Shown: positions 25,943-33,458, numbered from the stretch's first letter. The stretch is 64,000 nt of DNA from Synechococcus sp. A15-62 (GCF_014280075.1 NZ_CP047950.1:806001-870000); one strand, 5' to 3'. Made by a program: numbers and translations. The notes: generated by a model not told the origin, from the letters alone.

Positions 25943-26905
25943 ATGGCATCGCTGCCTGGTAGTTCACTGTCAGTGGACACTTTCGATCGGTTAAAGCCGC
26001 TCGAAAATCTTGTCCGCTTCATTCCAACTGGTTCCAAAAAGGATGGTAAAAAACCGCTCATCAGAGAGTGGCCTAAACACCCTGGTTTCACTGTTCAAGA
26101 ACTGCAAAAACAGTTCCCTCAAGCAATGTCCGTTGGTGTCGTCACTCAGCCTTTGCTGTGCTTCGACTTTGATGGTGAGACGGCTACTCAGCACGCAGTC
26201 TTAAACGACCGCGATCCTGATTACGTCAACACCTGGCGCATCAACAGGACTACTGATCCTCACCGCTACAAGCTGCTGTTCCTGCCCAGCAAAGAGCAGT
26301 TGGCGCAGCTTCCTAACGGTCAGATCACTCACAGCTTTAATACGCGGCCAGCTAGCAGCGTTCGTCACCCTTACGAAAAGGGTGCTGTTGTCTCCAAAGG
26401 TGAGGCGGAAGAAATCTTCTGCCACCCAGGACGACAAGTGATCGTTGCGGGTGCTCACCCTTCAAGTGGTGGACATTATTTCTGGCCCGTTGGTTTTGGA
26501 CCTGAAGCGCTGTCTGCACCACCAGAGGAATGGTGGGAGCACGTTCTTGAGTTATCGCGGGACTATCCACGACCAGCAGCAGGAGCTAACAAAACTGTCA
26601 GCGCCAGTAGCTTCGCTAGTCGTGACTGGCAACGGATTGAACATTGCCCAATCTGTGGTCGTGGCCCTAACGACAACCCTCTCTGTCAGCTTCACCGCGA
26701 TGGTGAAACGCTGCGTTGCTTCTTAGGTCAGACGTTTAGTCCGCCAACAAACCTTGAACCAGGTGAACTGGTGCCCGGCACTGATTGGGCGTTTAGCCGT
26801 GTCAGTTCCAGTGGTTGGGGTGAGTTCCTCACTTTTGTGAAGGACAACCCCAATCGTTACCAGCAGATCAAAGCCATGTTGCGGGGTTACGCCAATGGCA
26901 ACTGA
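25943..26905 (+). CDS. Bifunctional primase-polymerase-like protein
   Basis: 320 residues. The N-terminal part resembles the prim-pol (archaeo-eukaryotic primase) domain: FIPTGSKKDGKKPLIREWP, SVGVVTQPLLCFDFDGE with a candidate D-x-D metal motif, and GRQVIVAGAHPSSGGHYFW. A C-terminal zinc-binding-like cluster follows (CPICGRGPNDN, CQLHRDGETLRC). It overlaps the start of the VirE-type ATPase gene by 11 bases. Together they look like the replication module of the element. Confidence 0.75.
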   Translation: MASLPGSSLSVDTFDRLKPLENLVRFIPTGSKKDGKKPLIREWPKHPGFTVQELQKQFPQAMSVGVVTQPLLCFDFDGETATQHAVLNDRDPDYVNTWRINRTTDPHRYKLLFLPSKEQLAQLPNGQITHSFNTRPASSVRHPYEKGAVVSKGEAEEIFCHPGRQVIVAGAHPSSGGHYFWPVGFGPEALSAPPEEWWEHVLELSRDYPRPAAGANKTVSASSFASRDWQRIEHCPICGRGPNDNPLCQLHRDGETLRCFLGQTFSPPTNLEPGELVPGTDWAFSRVSSSGWGEFLTFVKDNPNRYQQIKAMLRGYANGN

Positions 26906-28382
26906 TCTCGTACTCGCTGACCAACTGCCGCCAGGTTGGCTTGATGACAAGGAGGAAGAGCGCTACCGCCTTGAGGTGGGTGATTTGATCACCCTTCTAA
27001 GCGGTGCGCTCCGCAAGCGTTGGCGCTTCAACCTCATGACTAAAAAGATTGAGCTTGATGGCAAGCCGATTCCAGTCTTTGAGCTTGAGAACCTCTACTG
27101 CCATCTATCGCAACGCGGTTACACCATCTCCAAGGACAAGGCGATTGATGCCGCCAAAGCAGCTGCAATGGCGCACTCGTTTCACCCTGTCCGTGAATAC
27201 TTGGATCGCATTGCGTCAGACGACAGCATCGTTGCCGCTGATCTTGACCAGATAGCAACGGCGTTTTGGGATACCGTTGATCCGCTGTACGACGCGATGC
27301 TGCGTAAGACGCTCATCGGTGCCGTTAAACGGATCTATGAACCTGGGTGCATGTTCCGTACCTGCCTTGTTTTTAAAGGCGGGCAGGACATTAGAAAGTC
27401 GTCCAGCTTCAAATATCTGGCAAGCCCGGATTGGGTGACAGATACAGCGCAGGATAAGCACGAGGATTTTCTCCTCGCTCTTCACGGTTGCTGGTTTTAT
27501 GAGTTGGCTGAGTTGGACAGCATCACCAACAAGAAGGATGCAGGTGCGTTGAAAAACGACCTGTCCTCTCCGAAAGACGATATTCGTGTTCCGTACGGCA
27601 GAGCGCATGACACGTTTCGCCGTCAGAGCATTTGTGTCGGCAGCTCAAACAGAGACGATTTCCTCTGCGATGAAACAGGGGCGTCTCGGTTCTGGGTTGT
27701 CGATCTTCCGCATGATGCAGAAGAAGGGTTTGTTATCGACACCGACCGCATACGGGATAACCGTGATGCGATCTTGAAGGCTGCTGTTCTTGCCTACCGA
27801 ACTGGTGAGCAACCGGTTTTATCCCGGGAACACCAGAACGAATCCAATCGACGCAACCTTGGTTTCGAGCGCAACCACCCGTGGGAGGACTATCTCGCTG
27901 ACCTGTTGCATAACCTTCCGGCTCACATCAAATCGTTCTCCGCTGAAGCAGCGTTGAACATGTCTGGTGCCATGGGTACTTCGCCCGTTGGGTGGGACTA
28001 CTCCTATTCAGCGTTGCCGTACAAGGACAGCGTTGAGGTTGGAAAAATCCTTCGCCGTTTGGGTTGTACCCAGGACAAGCATCCAGTTCGTAAAAACGGA
28101 AAGCGTCGTCGTTGGTGGCATCCACCTGACACAAGTGACACAGGTGTTTCTAGTAACCGTGCGCCAGCTCTAACCGCAGCAGTGGCAACGGATTTGAGCG
28201 ATTTGGCACATGGCACTAGTGGATCTTCTTTAAAAGACTCACCACCCATAAACACGCCAGCACCTGCTGCCGCCTTGATGGGCAAAACACCTGTGCCACC
28301 TGTGCCAGAGGAAGATTCACCCCTCTTCCTGGCGGAAGATGACTTCAACAATGTTGCTATGGGGTCAGCTTGGGACGTATAA
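26895..28382 (+). CDS. VirE-type (D5-like) replication ATPase/helicase
   Basis: 495 residues. The central domain follows the virulence-associated E / satellite helicase pattern: MFRTCLVFKGGQDIRKSSSF where a P-loop is expected, WFYELAELDSI as Walker B, SSPKDDIRVPYGR, QSICVGSSNRDDFL, and DETGASRFWVVDL with the usual Arg after 'TG'. The P-loop reads GGQDIRKSS rather than a canonical GxxGxGKS, so nucleotide binding may be altered. The C-terminal 130 residues carry a basic segment (KNGKRRRWWHPPD) and a Ser/Thr/Pro-rich tail. A helicase role in element replication is inferred. Confidence 0.72.
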   Translation: MATDLVLADQLPPGWLDDKEEERYRLEVGDLITLLSGALRKRWRFNLMTKKIELDGKPIPVFELENLYCHLSQRGYTISKDKAIDAAKAAAMAHSFHPVREYLDRIASDDSIVAADLDQIATAFWDTVDPLYDAMLRKTLIGAVKRIYEPGCMFRTCLVFKGGQDIRKSSSFKYLASPDWVTDTAQDKHEDFLLALHGCWFYELAELDSITNKKDAGALKNDLSSPKDDIRVPYGRAHDTFRRQSICVGSSNRDDFLCDETGASRFWVVDLPHDAEEGFVIDTDRIRDNRDAILKAAVLAYRTGEQPVLSREHQNESNRRNLGFERNHPWEDYLADLLHNLPAHIKSFSAEAALNMSGAMGTSPVGWDYSYSALPYKDSVEVGKILRRLGCTQDKHPVRKNGKRRRWWHPPDTSDTGVSSNRAPALTAAVATDLSDLAHGTSGSSLKDSPPINTPAPAAALMGKTPVPPVPEEDSPLFLAEDDFNNVAMGSAWDV

Positions 28383-28446
28383 ACCCAGTCATAGACAGGA
28401 ATTTTTCACGTTCTTAAAGCGCCGATTTTCTGGAGAAAAAAAACCG

Positions 28447-28608
28447 ATGGCCCGTCATAGCGACATTGAACGGCTCACGGCTCGTGTGAATAGGTTGTGC
28501 CGGTCTGTGTCACTACCTCAGATAGACATTGCTGTCTGGCATGAGGGTGACGTACCGCCAGACCCAAAGCCTTGGCAGTTGCGAATCATGATCGAGCGCC
28601 TTGATTAG
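28447..28608 (+). CDS. Element-encoded small protein, 53 residues
   Basis: From ATG 28447: MARHSDIERLTARVNRLC followed by WHEGDVPPDPKPWQLRIMIERLD. A longer frame to 28339 overlaps the ATPase gene and is less likely. Helical N-terminus, no recognised family. Convergent with the gene at 28605-28829, overlapping by 4 bases. Confidence 0.45.
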   Translation: MARHSDIERLTARVNRLCRSVSLPQIDIAVWHEGDVPPDPKPWQLRIMIERLD

Positions 28609-28829
28609 TCGCTAAGTGCTCCGCCTCTACGCCGTTGAGGAATAAAGGGTGGCTGCTCTTTAGCGATCTGCTCTCCGTCTTTCACCAAGCGCTCAAGTTG
28701 AGCCTTAGCTTCTGACTCTTCGTCTTTCTTGGCTGTTTCTGGCATTGGTATGGAGCCTGAGTGGGGGACCATAACCAGAGCAAGCCACAGATTGTGTGGT
28801 CTATGCGCCCATTCATAGAAGTCGTTCAT
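28605..28829 (-). CDS. Element-encoded small protein, 74 residues
   Basis: ATG 28829 overlaps the stop of the upstream recombinase (ATGA), so the two are coupled. MNDFYEWAHRPHNLWLALVM then a charged helical part (AKKDEESEAKAQLERLVKDG) and basic C-terminus (PQRRRGGALSD). Possibly an accessory factor for the recombinase by position only. Confidence 0.5.
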   Translation of the reverse strand: MNDFYEWAHRPHNLWLALVMVPHSGSIPMPETAKKDEESEAKAQLERLVKDGEQIAKEQPPFIPQRRRGGALSD

Positions 28830-29386
28830 GCACCGGCAAGAACGCAAGCGCTCTTATCGGAGTCAGAGACTTCAATGTAATTTGCCAAAACCTGAAGATT
28901 GGAATGCCCTGAGATTGATTGGATATTCCGCAGCGGCACACCGTTCTGACTGCAACTGGTCAGGAATGATCTTCTGAAGCTGTGAGTTGAAGTTCCCTGC
29001 AACCCAAGTTCTTCGACAGCCTTCCGCAGCGCGTGGTCAAATCCACGTCTCGTCAGATGCGTAGAAGCATGACGACCTGGAAACACCCATTGCTCTGGAT
29101 TGTTATCTGGATTGACAACAAGCTTCCAAGCATCAAGCTCTTCAGCAAGCAACGGATGAAGTGGGATCGCTCGCGTCTTGGTTTTGCCTTTAACAGTCGG
29201 AGCGATCAGGACAATTGAGCTGGGTGTTACGTACTTCCACTTGAGCTGCAAGCCTTCTGAAACCCTGGCACCAGTGCGTCTAAGCAAAGAAGCCAAGACA
29301 GCATGTGGACCAGGCAGATGAGCGTGCAACGCATCAAGCTCAGCAGTGGTCAAGACCCTCGCTCGATTGAAGCGATTGATCTTCAT
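28826..29386 (-). CDS. Minimal tyrosine recombinase (catalytic domain only)
   Basis: 186 residues. All catalytic positions of the tyrosine recombinase domain are visible: Arg in RRTGARVSEGLQL, Lys in TVKGKTKTRAI, HxxR in THSFRRSFLTS, His in ISGHSNLQ and the nucleophile Tyr in LANYIEV. The N-terminal arm-binding and core-binding domains of integrases are absent. It may be an accessory recombinase or resolvase rather than the integrase. It faces away from the AT-rich region 29387-29832. Confidence 0.8.
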   Translation of the reverse strand: MKINRFNRARVLTTAELDALHAHLPGPHAVLASLLRRTGARVSEGLQLKWKYVTPSSIVLIAPTVKGKTKTRAIPLHPLLAEELDAWKLVVNPDNNPEQWVFPGRHASTHLTRRGFDHALRKAVEELGLQGTSTHSFRRSFLTSCSQNGVPLRNIQSISGHSNLQVLANYIEVSDSDKSACVLAGA

Positions 29387-29832
29387 TTGTGATTTTCAAG
29401 GTGCGGTTGAGGCTAGTCACAGAGTGCGATGTCCTCTTCCTTACCGTAGAGGACGAGATCTGTACTTGAACAGCAACTACACCTGAATCACTGACAGTAT
29501 CTTTTATCAAAAATCGCAATCATTATGACAATTACTGTCTTCGCAGATACTGATGGAATGTATCTGTAATCATCAGTATTGTTGTTATCAGTAAGTCCAA
29601 TAGTAGGGGGTAGGGTTGCAAGTTTTTCTTATGCAATCCCAGCGCGGGGAACTTACTTAGACAACATACATACGGTGGTTAGTAACTGTCAAGTAGTACT
29701 TTAAGAGGGAAGTTGAAGCCATGGCTGAAGGGACCTTTTCGCCACGGCTATCAACCAGTGCGACCGCACGACGCACTACTGACATAATGACATAAAAGAG
29801 CGTAAAATAAAGGTAAGTTCTTATTACTGTTC
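29387..29832. promoter_or_regulatory. AT-rich divergent intergenic region with ATCAGTA repeats
   Basis: About 446 bases without a gene, between the recombinase (leftward) and the small-gene cluster (rightward). Copies of ATCAGTA occur at 29572 and 29587, inverted TACTGAT at 29548, and related CAGTATC and TACTGTC near 29495 and 29533. Runs of A/T surround them. It could be an origin with iterons, an operator array for a divergent switch, or both. Nothing in the sequence decides between these. Confidence 0.5.
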
Positions 29833-30072
29833 TTGGACAGCGATTGGCAACTCAGCAAGGAAGATTGGGGGCTCATGGGCCGCTGTAATCGTGCTGCTGA
29901 GATGCTGTTCCCGTACAGCGGTCGTCAAGCTGAAGCCTGGTCTCTTTGGGCTTTTAAGCAATACAGGATGACTGGAAAGACCCCCGAGCAACTGAGAGAC
30001 CAACGTTGCCCAGGGATAAAAGAACTGCACCAGCGCCGTCCACCTAAATCCAACATCTTGAGGTACCGATGA
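29833..30072 (+). CDS. Element-encoded hypothetical protein, 79 residues
   Basis: TTG start at 29833 (DSDWQLSKEDWGLMGRCNRA). Contains FPYSGRQAEAWSLWAFKQYRM and a basic tail RRPPKSNILRYR. The stop overlaps the ATG of the following gene (ATGA at 30069-30072). No recognised family. The repeated coupling suggests a compact operon leading to the terminase-like gene. Confidence 0.5.
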   Translation: MDSDWQLSKEDWGLMGRCNRAAEMLFPYSGRQAEAWSLWAFKQYRMTGKTPEQLRDQRCPGIKELHQRRPPKSNILRYR

Positions 30073-30413
30073 GCAACGAAGTCGCGTTCGCAAACTGGTG
30101 GGAAAAGGAGATGAAGGGCATCCCTTGTCCCCCGGTGCCACGGAATCTGAGTGAGTTGACGATGACTGCTCAGATGGCGATGCAAGCAACGCATCCACAG
30201 CTCTACACAGCGCTGTTTGCAGGCTCCAGTGAGGTTCGGCTGCCTGCTGATGTGTCTGTCCGTTTGAACTCAGGACAGCTGCAACCTGGCGACGCTGCTG
30301 CGCTTCGTGCTTCTGGTCTTGAAGAGCAAGCTCAATACTGTGAGCGACTTCAACAGCTCCAGACGGATCAGCGCATTGCCGATCAAGCGCTTGCATCACG
30401 CCAGAACTACTAA
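30069..30413 (+). CDS. Element-encoded protein, probably truncated by an in-frame TAA
   Basis: 114 residues (MSNEVAFANWWEKEMKGIP ... IADQALASRQNY). After TAA 30411-30413 the same frame continues as protein-like sequence for 42 more codons (AERQRYARYSEMGLLERLG, then LTPDQIAANRRRYGG) to TGA 30540-30542. That TGA overlaps the next ATG in the ATGA arrangement used by the other genes here. The original protein was therefore probably about 157 residues. Function unknown. Confidence 0.55.
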   Translation: MSNEVAFANWWEKEMKGIPCPPVPRNLSELTMTAQMAMQATHPQLYTALFAGSSEVRLPADVSVRLNSGQLQPGDAAALRASGLEEQAQYCERLQQLQTDQRIADQALASRQNY

Positions 30414-30538
30414 GCAGAGCGGCAGCGCTATGCCCGTTACAGCGAGATGGGACTGCTTGAACGTCTTGGTCATGCCCCTGCTTTGACCCCAGATCAGATT
30501 GCAGCGAATCGCAGGCGTTACGGCGGGGCAGTGCAGGA

Positions 30539-30985
30539 ATGACAGAGCAACCAGCACCAGTAGGGCGACCAACACGAGAGCTGGTCTTGGACAGCGAAGG
30601 CATTCCAGCGCCAGTGATGATTGCGTTGGAAGCTCGTGCTGCTGGTAACTCTTGGAAGCAATCGGCTGAGATTGCTGGTGTTGCTGTCACCTCATTGAGG
30701 GAATGGCGCAAGCACGCCATTGTTCGCGACACGTTGAACGAGATGGTGCGCGACAAGCTCGCTGGCGCCACAGCAACGCTGGTTGATGCAACACCACTGC
30801 TGGCGAAGGAATTGATCTCGCTAGCCATGGACAGCCGGAACAAGCCGTATTCGCGGGTTAACGCGATGGCTCTGGTGTTCCAGACGGTTGCAACACATCT
30901 GATCGACCAATCGCAGCAAGAGCAGATGGCTGAGTTGAAGCAGCAACTGGAGAGGCTTGAGGCCGGTGCTCCGATTGATGTGTAA
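30539..30985 (+). CDS. Terminase small subunit-like protein
   Basis: 148 residues. A central helix-turn-helix (AGNSWKQSAEIAGVAVTSLREWRKH) is followed by a long helical region (NEMVRDKLAGATATLVDATPLLAKELISLAMD) and a C-terminal coiled coil (QQEQMAELKQQLERLE). This order matches small terminase subunits that recognise pac sites. No large terminase is nearby. A TerS-only element could redirect helper-phage packaging to its own DNA, as in PICIs and satellite tycheposons. Inference; other HTH roles are possible. Confidence 0.6.
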   Translation: MTEQPAPVGRPTRELVLDSEGIPAPVMIALEARAAGNSWKQSAEIAGVAVTSLREWRKHAIVRDTLNEMVRDKLAGATATLVDATPLLAKELISLAMDSRNKPYSRVNAMALVFQTVATHLIDQSQQEQMAELKQQLERLEAGAPIDV

Positions 30986-31094
30986 CTCTCGCCACAGTTT
31001 GTGTTGTTGAGTCCCGGACATTTTCCTGCTTTAACCACAGTGGTCTTGAAATTCGTGCAAGGTTGTTGGAACCTCCGATTATTTCGAGTGAGTT

Positions 31095-31274
31095 GTGGGA
31101 AATTCGTACCGTGATTCTCTAGAGGAAGAGATCGAGATCCATCGATTAATGCTTGCTCGTGATCTGATAGGTCCCACTTCTCAGGGATCTGACATTCGTT
31201 TTGGGACTCTCTTGAGTAAAATAAGGGAGTTAGAAATGCAGCTTTCTGACTACGAAGATCAGTTTGCTGCTTAG
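31095..31274 (+). CDS. Element-encoded small protein, 59 residues
   Basis: GTG start at 31095, stop TAG 31272-31274. Residues read GNSYRDSLEEEIEIHRLML, then GPTSQGSDIRFGTLLSKIRELEMQLSDYEDQ: two helices with heptad-like leucines, a probable small coiled-coil protein. It lies in the 300-base space between the terminase-like gene and the next gene. Confidence 0.45.
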   Translation: MGNSYRDSLEEEIEIHRLMLARDLIGPTSQGSDIRFGTLLSKIRELEMQLSDYEDQFAA

Positions 31275-31286
31275 TTCTCATGAACG

Positions 31287-31568
31287 ATGGTTTTTTGTCA
31301 CGACATTGAAGAAGTAGAGACAAGAATCCGCGCCGGTTGGCATATCGATCAACTGCCTCTATGTAAAGCAACATCAACCATGAACAACACGCCAGCACCT
31401 CGTTGTGGGAAGGTTCCACGTATGAGTGAAACCCCAAAAGAGATTCCGGTCTGGATCGGTAGAGAGTCAGGTCAACGGAAGCGCTATTTGAAATCGTTAG
31501 AGCAGGACCTCGCATCAGAGTTCGGTCCCGACTGGCGAGAAAAGGTTGCCAACCGTTCGGAGGTGTGA
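31287..31568 (+). CDS. Element-encoded hypothetical protein, 93 residues
   Basis: ATG 31287 (MVFCHDIEEVETRIRAGWHI). Internal Mets at 31380 and 31422 would give 62 or 48 residues; the last part (MSETPKEIPVWIGRESGQRK, YLKSLEQDLASEFGPDWREK) looks the most protein-like. The 3' end overlaps the 3' end of the integrase gene by 54 bases, convergent. Confidence 0.4.
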   Translation: MVFCHDIEEVETRIRAGWHIDQLPLCKATSTMNNTPAPRCGKVPRMSETPKEIPVWIGRESGQRKRYLKSLEQDLASEFGPDWREKVANRSEV

Positions 31569-32762
31569 CTTCTTCTTCTGTTCGTCGTCAGTCCAAGAGC
31601 CGTAGTGCTTCATATGCGTCTTGGGGTCATGCCCCATGTACGACGCAAGATCTCGAATCGGCACTGGCTCTCGATAGTGCTCGTATTTGACGGCCCGCCA
31701 CGCGTATCCATGTCTCAGTGAGTAGGGCACCAGACCCTTTGTGCTGGCCTTCAGCGAGTTCCAGTAGTCATGTCGAGCAAGACATGTTGCAAAGGCATTA
31801 CCAGCGCCTTTGAAGTCTTTGGCGTTGACGATGGCGGCGGGGAGTTTGACCAATCCCGACCTCCACAATTCAACGCAACGGGCACCCTCGCCAGGCATCT
31901 CAACCAAATCCAACGGCAGCGCCAACCGTGGTTTGCGTGGTGCCTTTGCTGTGGCCTTGTTGCGTTTGGTCGGCGCAACGTAGAGATCACCTTTATCGAA
32001 CGACAGCGTTTGCAGTTCAGAGGGTCGGAGGCCGTACAGCCCAACCAGTGCAACCGCTAACCGCACCTCTGGTTTGCTGTCCAAGGACACCAGCAGCGAA
32101 TGAAGCTGCTCTGGCATGAGAGGAACGGTCTGTTCAACAACAAGCTCACGCTCACCCTTCAGCTCATCGATGTCTTCCTTGTCGGGTGGCAACCACTGTT
32201 GAGCTGCACCGCAACGCTTGACCGCGAAATTCAGAAATCGCTCGATCGACAGCAAGTGCCGTTTACGGCCAACGCCACCGGCAGGGCAGTTCCCAAAAAA
32301 CTTGAGCGCGTAGTCCTTCATCAGAGAGCGACCATCATGCGGCGCTCGTTTTGGCAGTGACAGCAGCTTCAGAGCGTTGTTGATGTGGGGGCGCTCGTCT
32401 CTGTCATAGGTGGACTGTTTGGGCACACCGCTGAGACGCCACTGCTCATAACGCTTGGCGACCTCAACCCAGTCCAACTGTCCTTGAACAGAGGTCTCCG
32501 GTACATCAACCAGGAGCTTGTATGACTCCGCCAGCCCCAGGTTCAACGACTCCATCCGGTCGCGAATTTCGCCAACCAGAGATGTGAGCTTGGTTGCTGA
32601 GCTGGGTGCCCAACTCAGATTTGTGGTTATTGCCTGTCTCCGCTGACCAGGAACAGCACGGCAGATCTTGATGCGACCGGACTGCTGCTCGATCAGCCAC
32701 CCCTTTCCATGCTCACGCCGCAGCACGGAACGAACGTCCGTAATCCAGTCAGTCTTCGGCAT
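31515..32762 (-). CDS. int: Phage-type tyrosine integrase
   Basis: 415 residues from ATG 32762 (MPKTDWITDVRSVLRREHG). The N-terminal third is arm/core-binding type (WVEVAKRYEQWRLSGVPKQS). The catalytic domain shows Arg in GLYGLRPSELQTL, R/H in PYSLRHGYAWRAV, ASYMGHDPKTHMKHYGSW with the terminal Tyr. It lies about 510 bases inside the right attachment site and is the obvious enzyme for integration into tRNA-Ala. A longer start at 32819 would overlap the next gene. Confidence 0.88.
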   Translation of the reverse strand: MPKTDWITDVRSVLRREHGKGWLIEQQSGRIKICRAVPGQRRQAITTNLSWAPSSATKLTSLVGEIRDRMESLNLGLAESYKLLVDVPETSVQGQLDWVEVAKRYEQWRLSGVPKQSTYDRDERPHINNALKLLSLPKRAPHDGRSLMKDYALKFFGNCPAGGVGRKRHLLSIERFLNFAVKRCGAAQQWLPPDKEDIDELKGERELVVEQTVPLMPEQLHSLLVSLDSKPEVRLAVALVGLYGLRPSELQTLSFDKGDLYVAPTKRNKATAKAPRKPRLALPLDLVEMPGEGARCVELWRSGLVKLPAAIVNAKDFKGAGNAFATCLARHDYWNSLKASTKGLVPYSLRHGYAWRAVKYEHYREPVPIRDLASYMGHDPKTHMKHYGSWTDDEQKKKSHLRTVGNLFSPVGTEL

Positions 32763-32779
32763 TAAAGATCTCAGCACTT

Positions 32780-33082
32780 TTAAAGCGAATTTCGATATTC
32801 CTCGCTTGCCACCAACCAATCCTTTCCATTGAGTCCCTTGAGGATTGCCGTGTTGATCTTCATGACTCTTTTGTTCCCCTCAGAAATGGTTTCGCCAGAG
32901 GCAGCCATTGTTAGCCCCATTCGTGTCCAACTCTCCATCTGTTCATGTAGCTCTCCGCCGTTGTTGGAGAGCATGAGCAGCCTGTAAGCCGAAAAGATCG
33001 CCTGGTCGTAATCCGCTTTGGCTTGCTTGAGTTTCCAGAACAAGATGCCCGCAACACATAGCGAGATGATCGAAATAGACAT
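32780..33082 (-). CDS. Element-encoded membrane-anchored protein, 100 residues
   Basis: ATG 33082. The first 19 residues form a hydrophobic helix (SISIISLCVAGILFWKL), followed by a soluble helical part (DYDQAIFSAYRLLMLSNNGG, MESWTRMGLTMAASGETISE, KGLNGKDWLVASEEY). Ends 18 bases before the integrase start, so probably cotranscribed. Type II membrane anchor, function unknown. Phage exclusion is a possibility by setting only. Confidence 0.5.
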   Translation of the reverse strand: MSISIISLCVAGILFWKLKQAKADYDQAIFSAYRLLMLSNNGGELHEQMESWTRMGLTMAASGETISEGNKRVMKINTAILKGLNGKDWLVASEEYRNSL

Positions 33083-33126
33083 GCGGATTGCTGTTAGAGA
33101 CCTGCTTGCTGGGCAGGGGGTCAACT

Positions 33127-33162
33127 GTTCCCCCTAGTTTAGGGGGTTGTCTAGGGGGATTT
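33127..33162. repeat. Right arm-type AGGGGG repeats
   Basis: Inverted GTTCCCCCTAG at 33127-33137, then TTTAGGGGGTT at 33138-33148 and CTAGGGGGATTT at 33151-33162; the last is identical to 24596-24607. They sit about 110 bases inside the right attachment repeat and just upstream of the integrase-proximal genes. They mirror the left cluster in number and in having one inverted copy. Confidence 0.6.
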
Positions 33163-33273
33163 GCTTCTGACTAGTCATGACTGGTTGTGAGTATGAGACA
33201 GAGAGTCGCTCAGAAAGCAGTGACAGCAACAGGTGTCTCTAGTATTCTCAAGGCATCTCGAAAACTAAGCTGG

Positions 33274-33321
33274 CTGCATGGCATGCAGGGGGTCAGGAGT
33301 TCGAGTCTCCTTGGCTCCATT
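33274..33321 (+). repeat. Right attachment site (attR), tRNA-Ala 3' fragment
   Basis: Exact 48-base copy of 24509-24556, carrying the anticodon stem-loop, variable region, T-arm and 3' acceptor strand of tRNA-Ala(GGC), with no 5' half. It is not a functional tRNA. It marks the end of the element. Confidence 0.92.
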
Positions 33322-33330
33322 CCAAAAGAG

Positions 33331-33353
33331 CCCAGTCCCGGACTGGGTTTTTT
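33331..33353 (+). terminator. Rho-independent terminator, presumed original tRNA-Ala terminator
   Basis: CCCAGTC-CCG-GACTGGG stem followed by six T's, 9 bases after the end of attR. With the element absent, this would lie directly behind the tRNA-Ala gene, so integration moved it about 8.8 kb away from its tRNA. Confidence 0.8.
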
Positions 33354-33458
33354 AATGCGCGTTCTTACGCTGGCTTGCCAGCACTCCATCTATGGCGTTG
33401 ATCAGACTTGCCACGACATGGTGGGTTGCAAGCTCTTGTCATCAACCTGGGCGGATCG

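Larger units (their letters stand above)
24557..33321. mobile_element. Integrated satellite-like element in tRNA-Ala (about 8.8 kb)
   Basis: Bounded by the 48-base direct repeats. Contents in order: two small unknown genes, an unknown 109-residue protein, an excisionase-like protein, a primase-polymerase, a VirE-type ATPase, small genes, a minimal tyrosine recombinase, an AT-rich divergent region, several small genes, a terminase-small-subunit-like protein, and a full-length integrase next to the right end. No portal, capsid, tail, lysis or large-terminase gene was found. The set fits phage satellites (PICI-like) and the tycheposons described from Prochlorococcus. The classification is inference from gene content. 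Confidence 0.85.

Noticed and set aside
29824..31515. A 563-codon open frame on the minus strand inside the element
   Set aside because: It is antisense to six small plus-strand genes with ATGA couplings and HTH/coiled-coil features; its translation is Ser- and Ala-rich with no domain, typical of a shadow frame.
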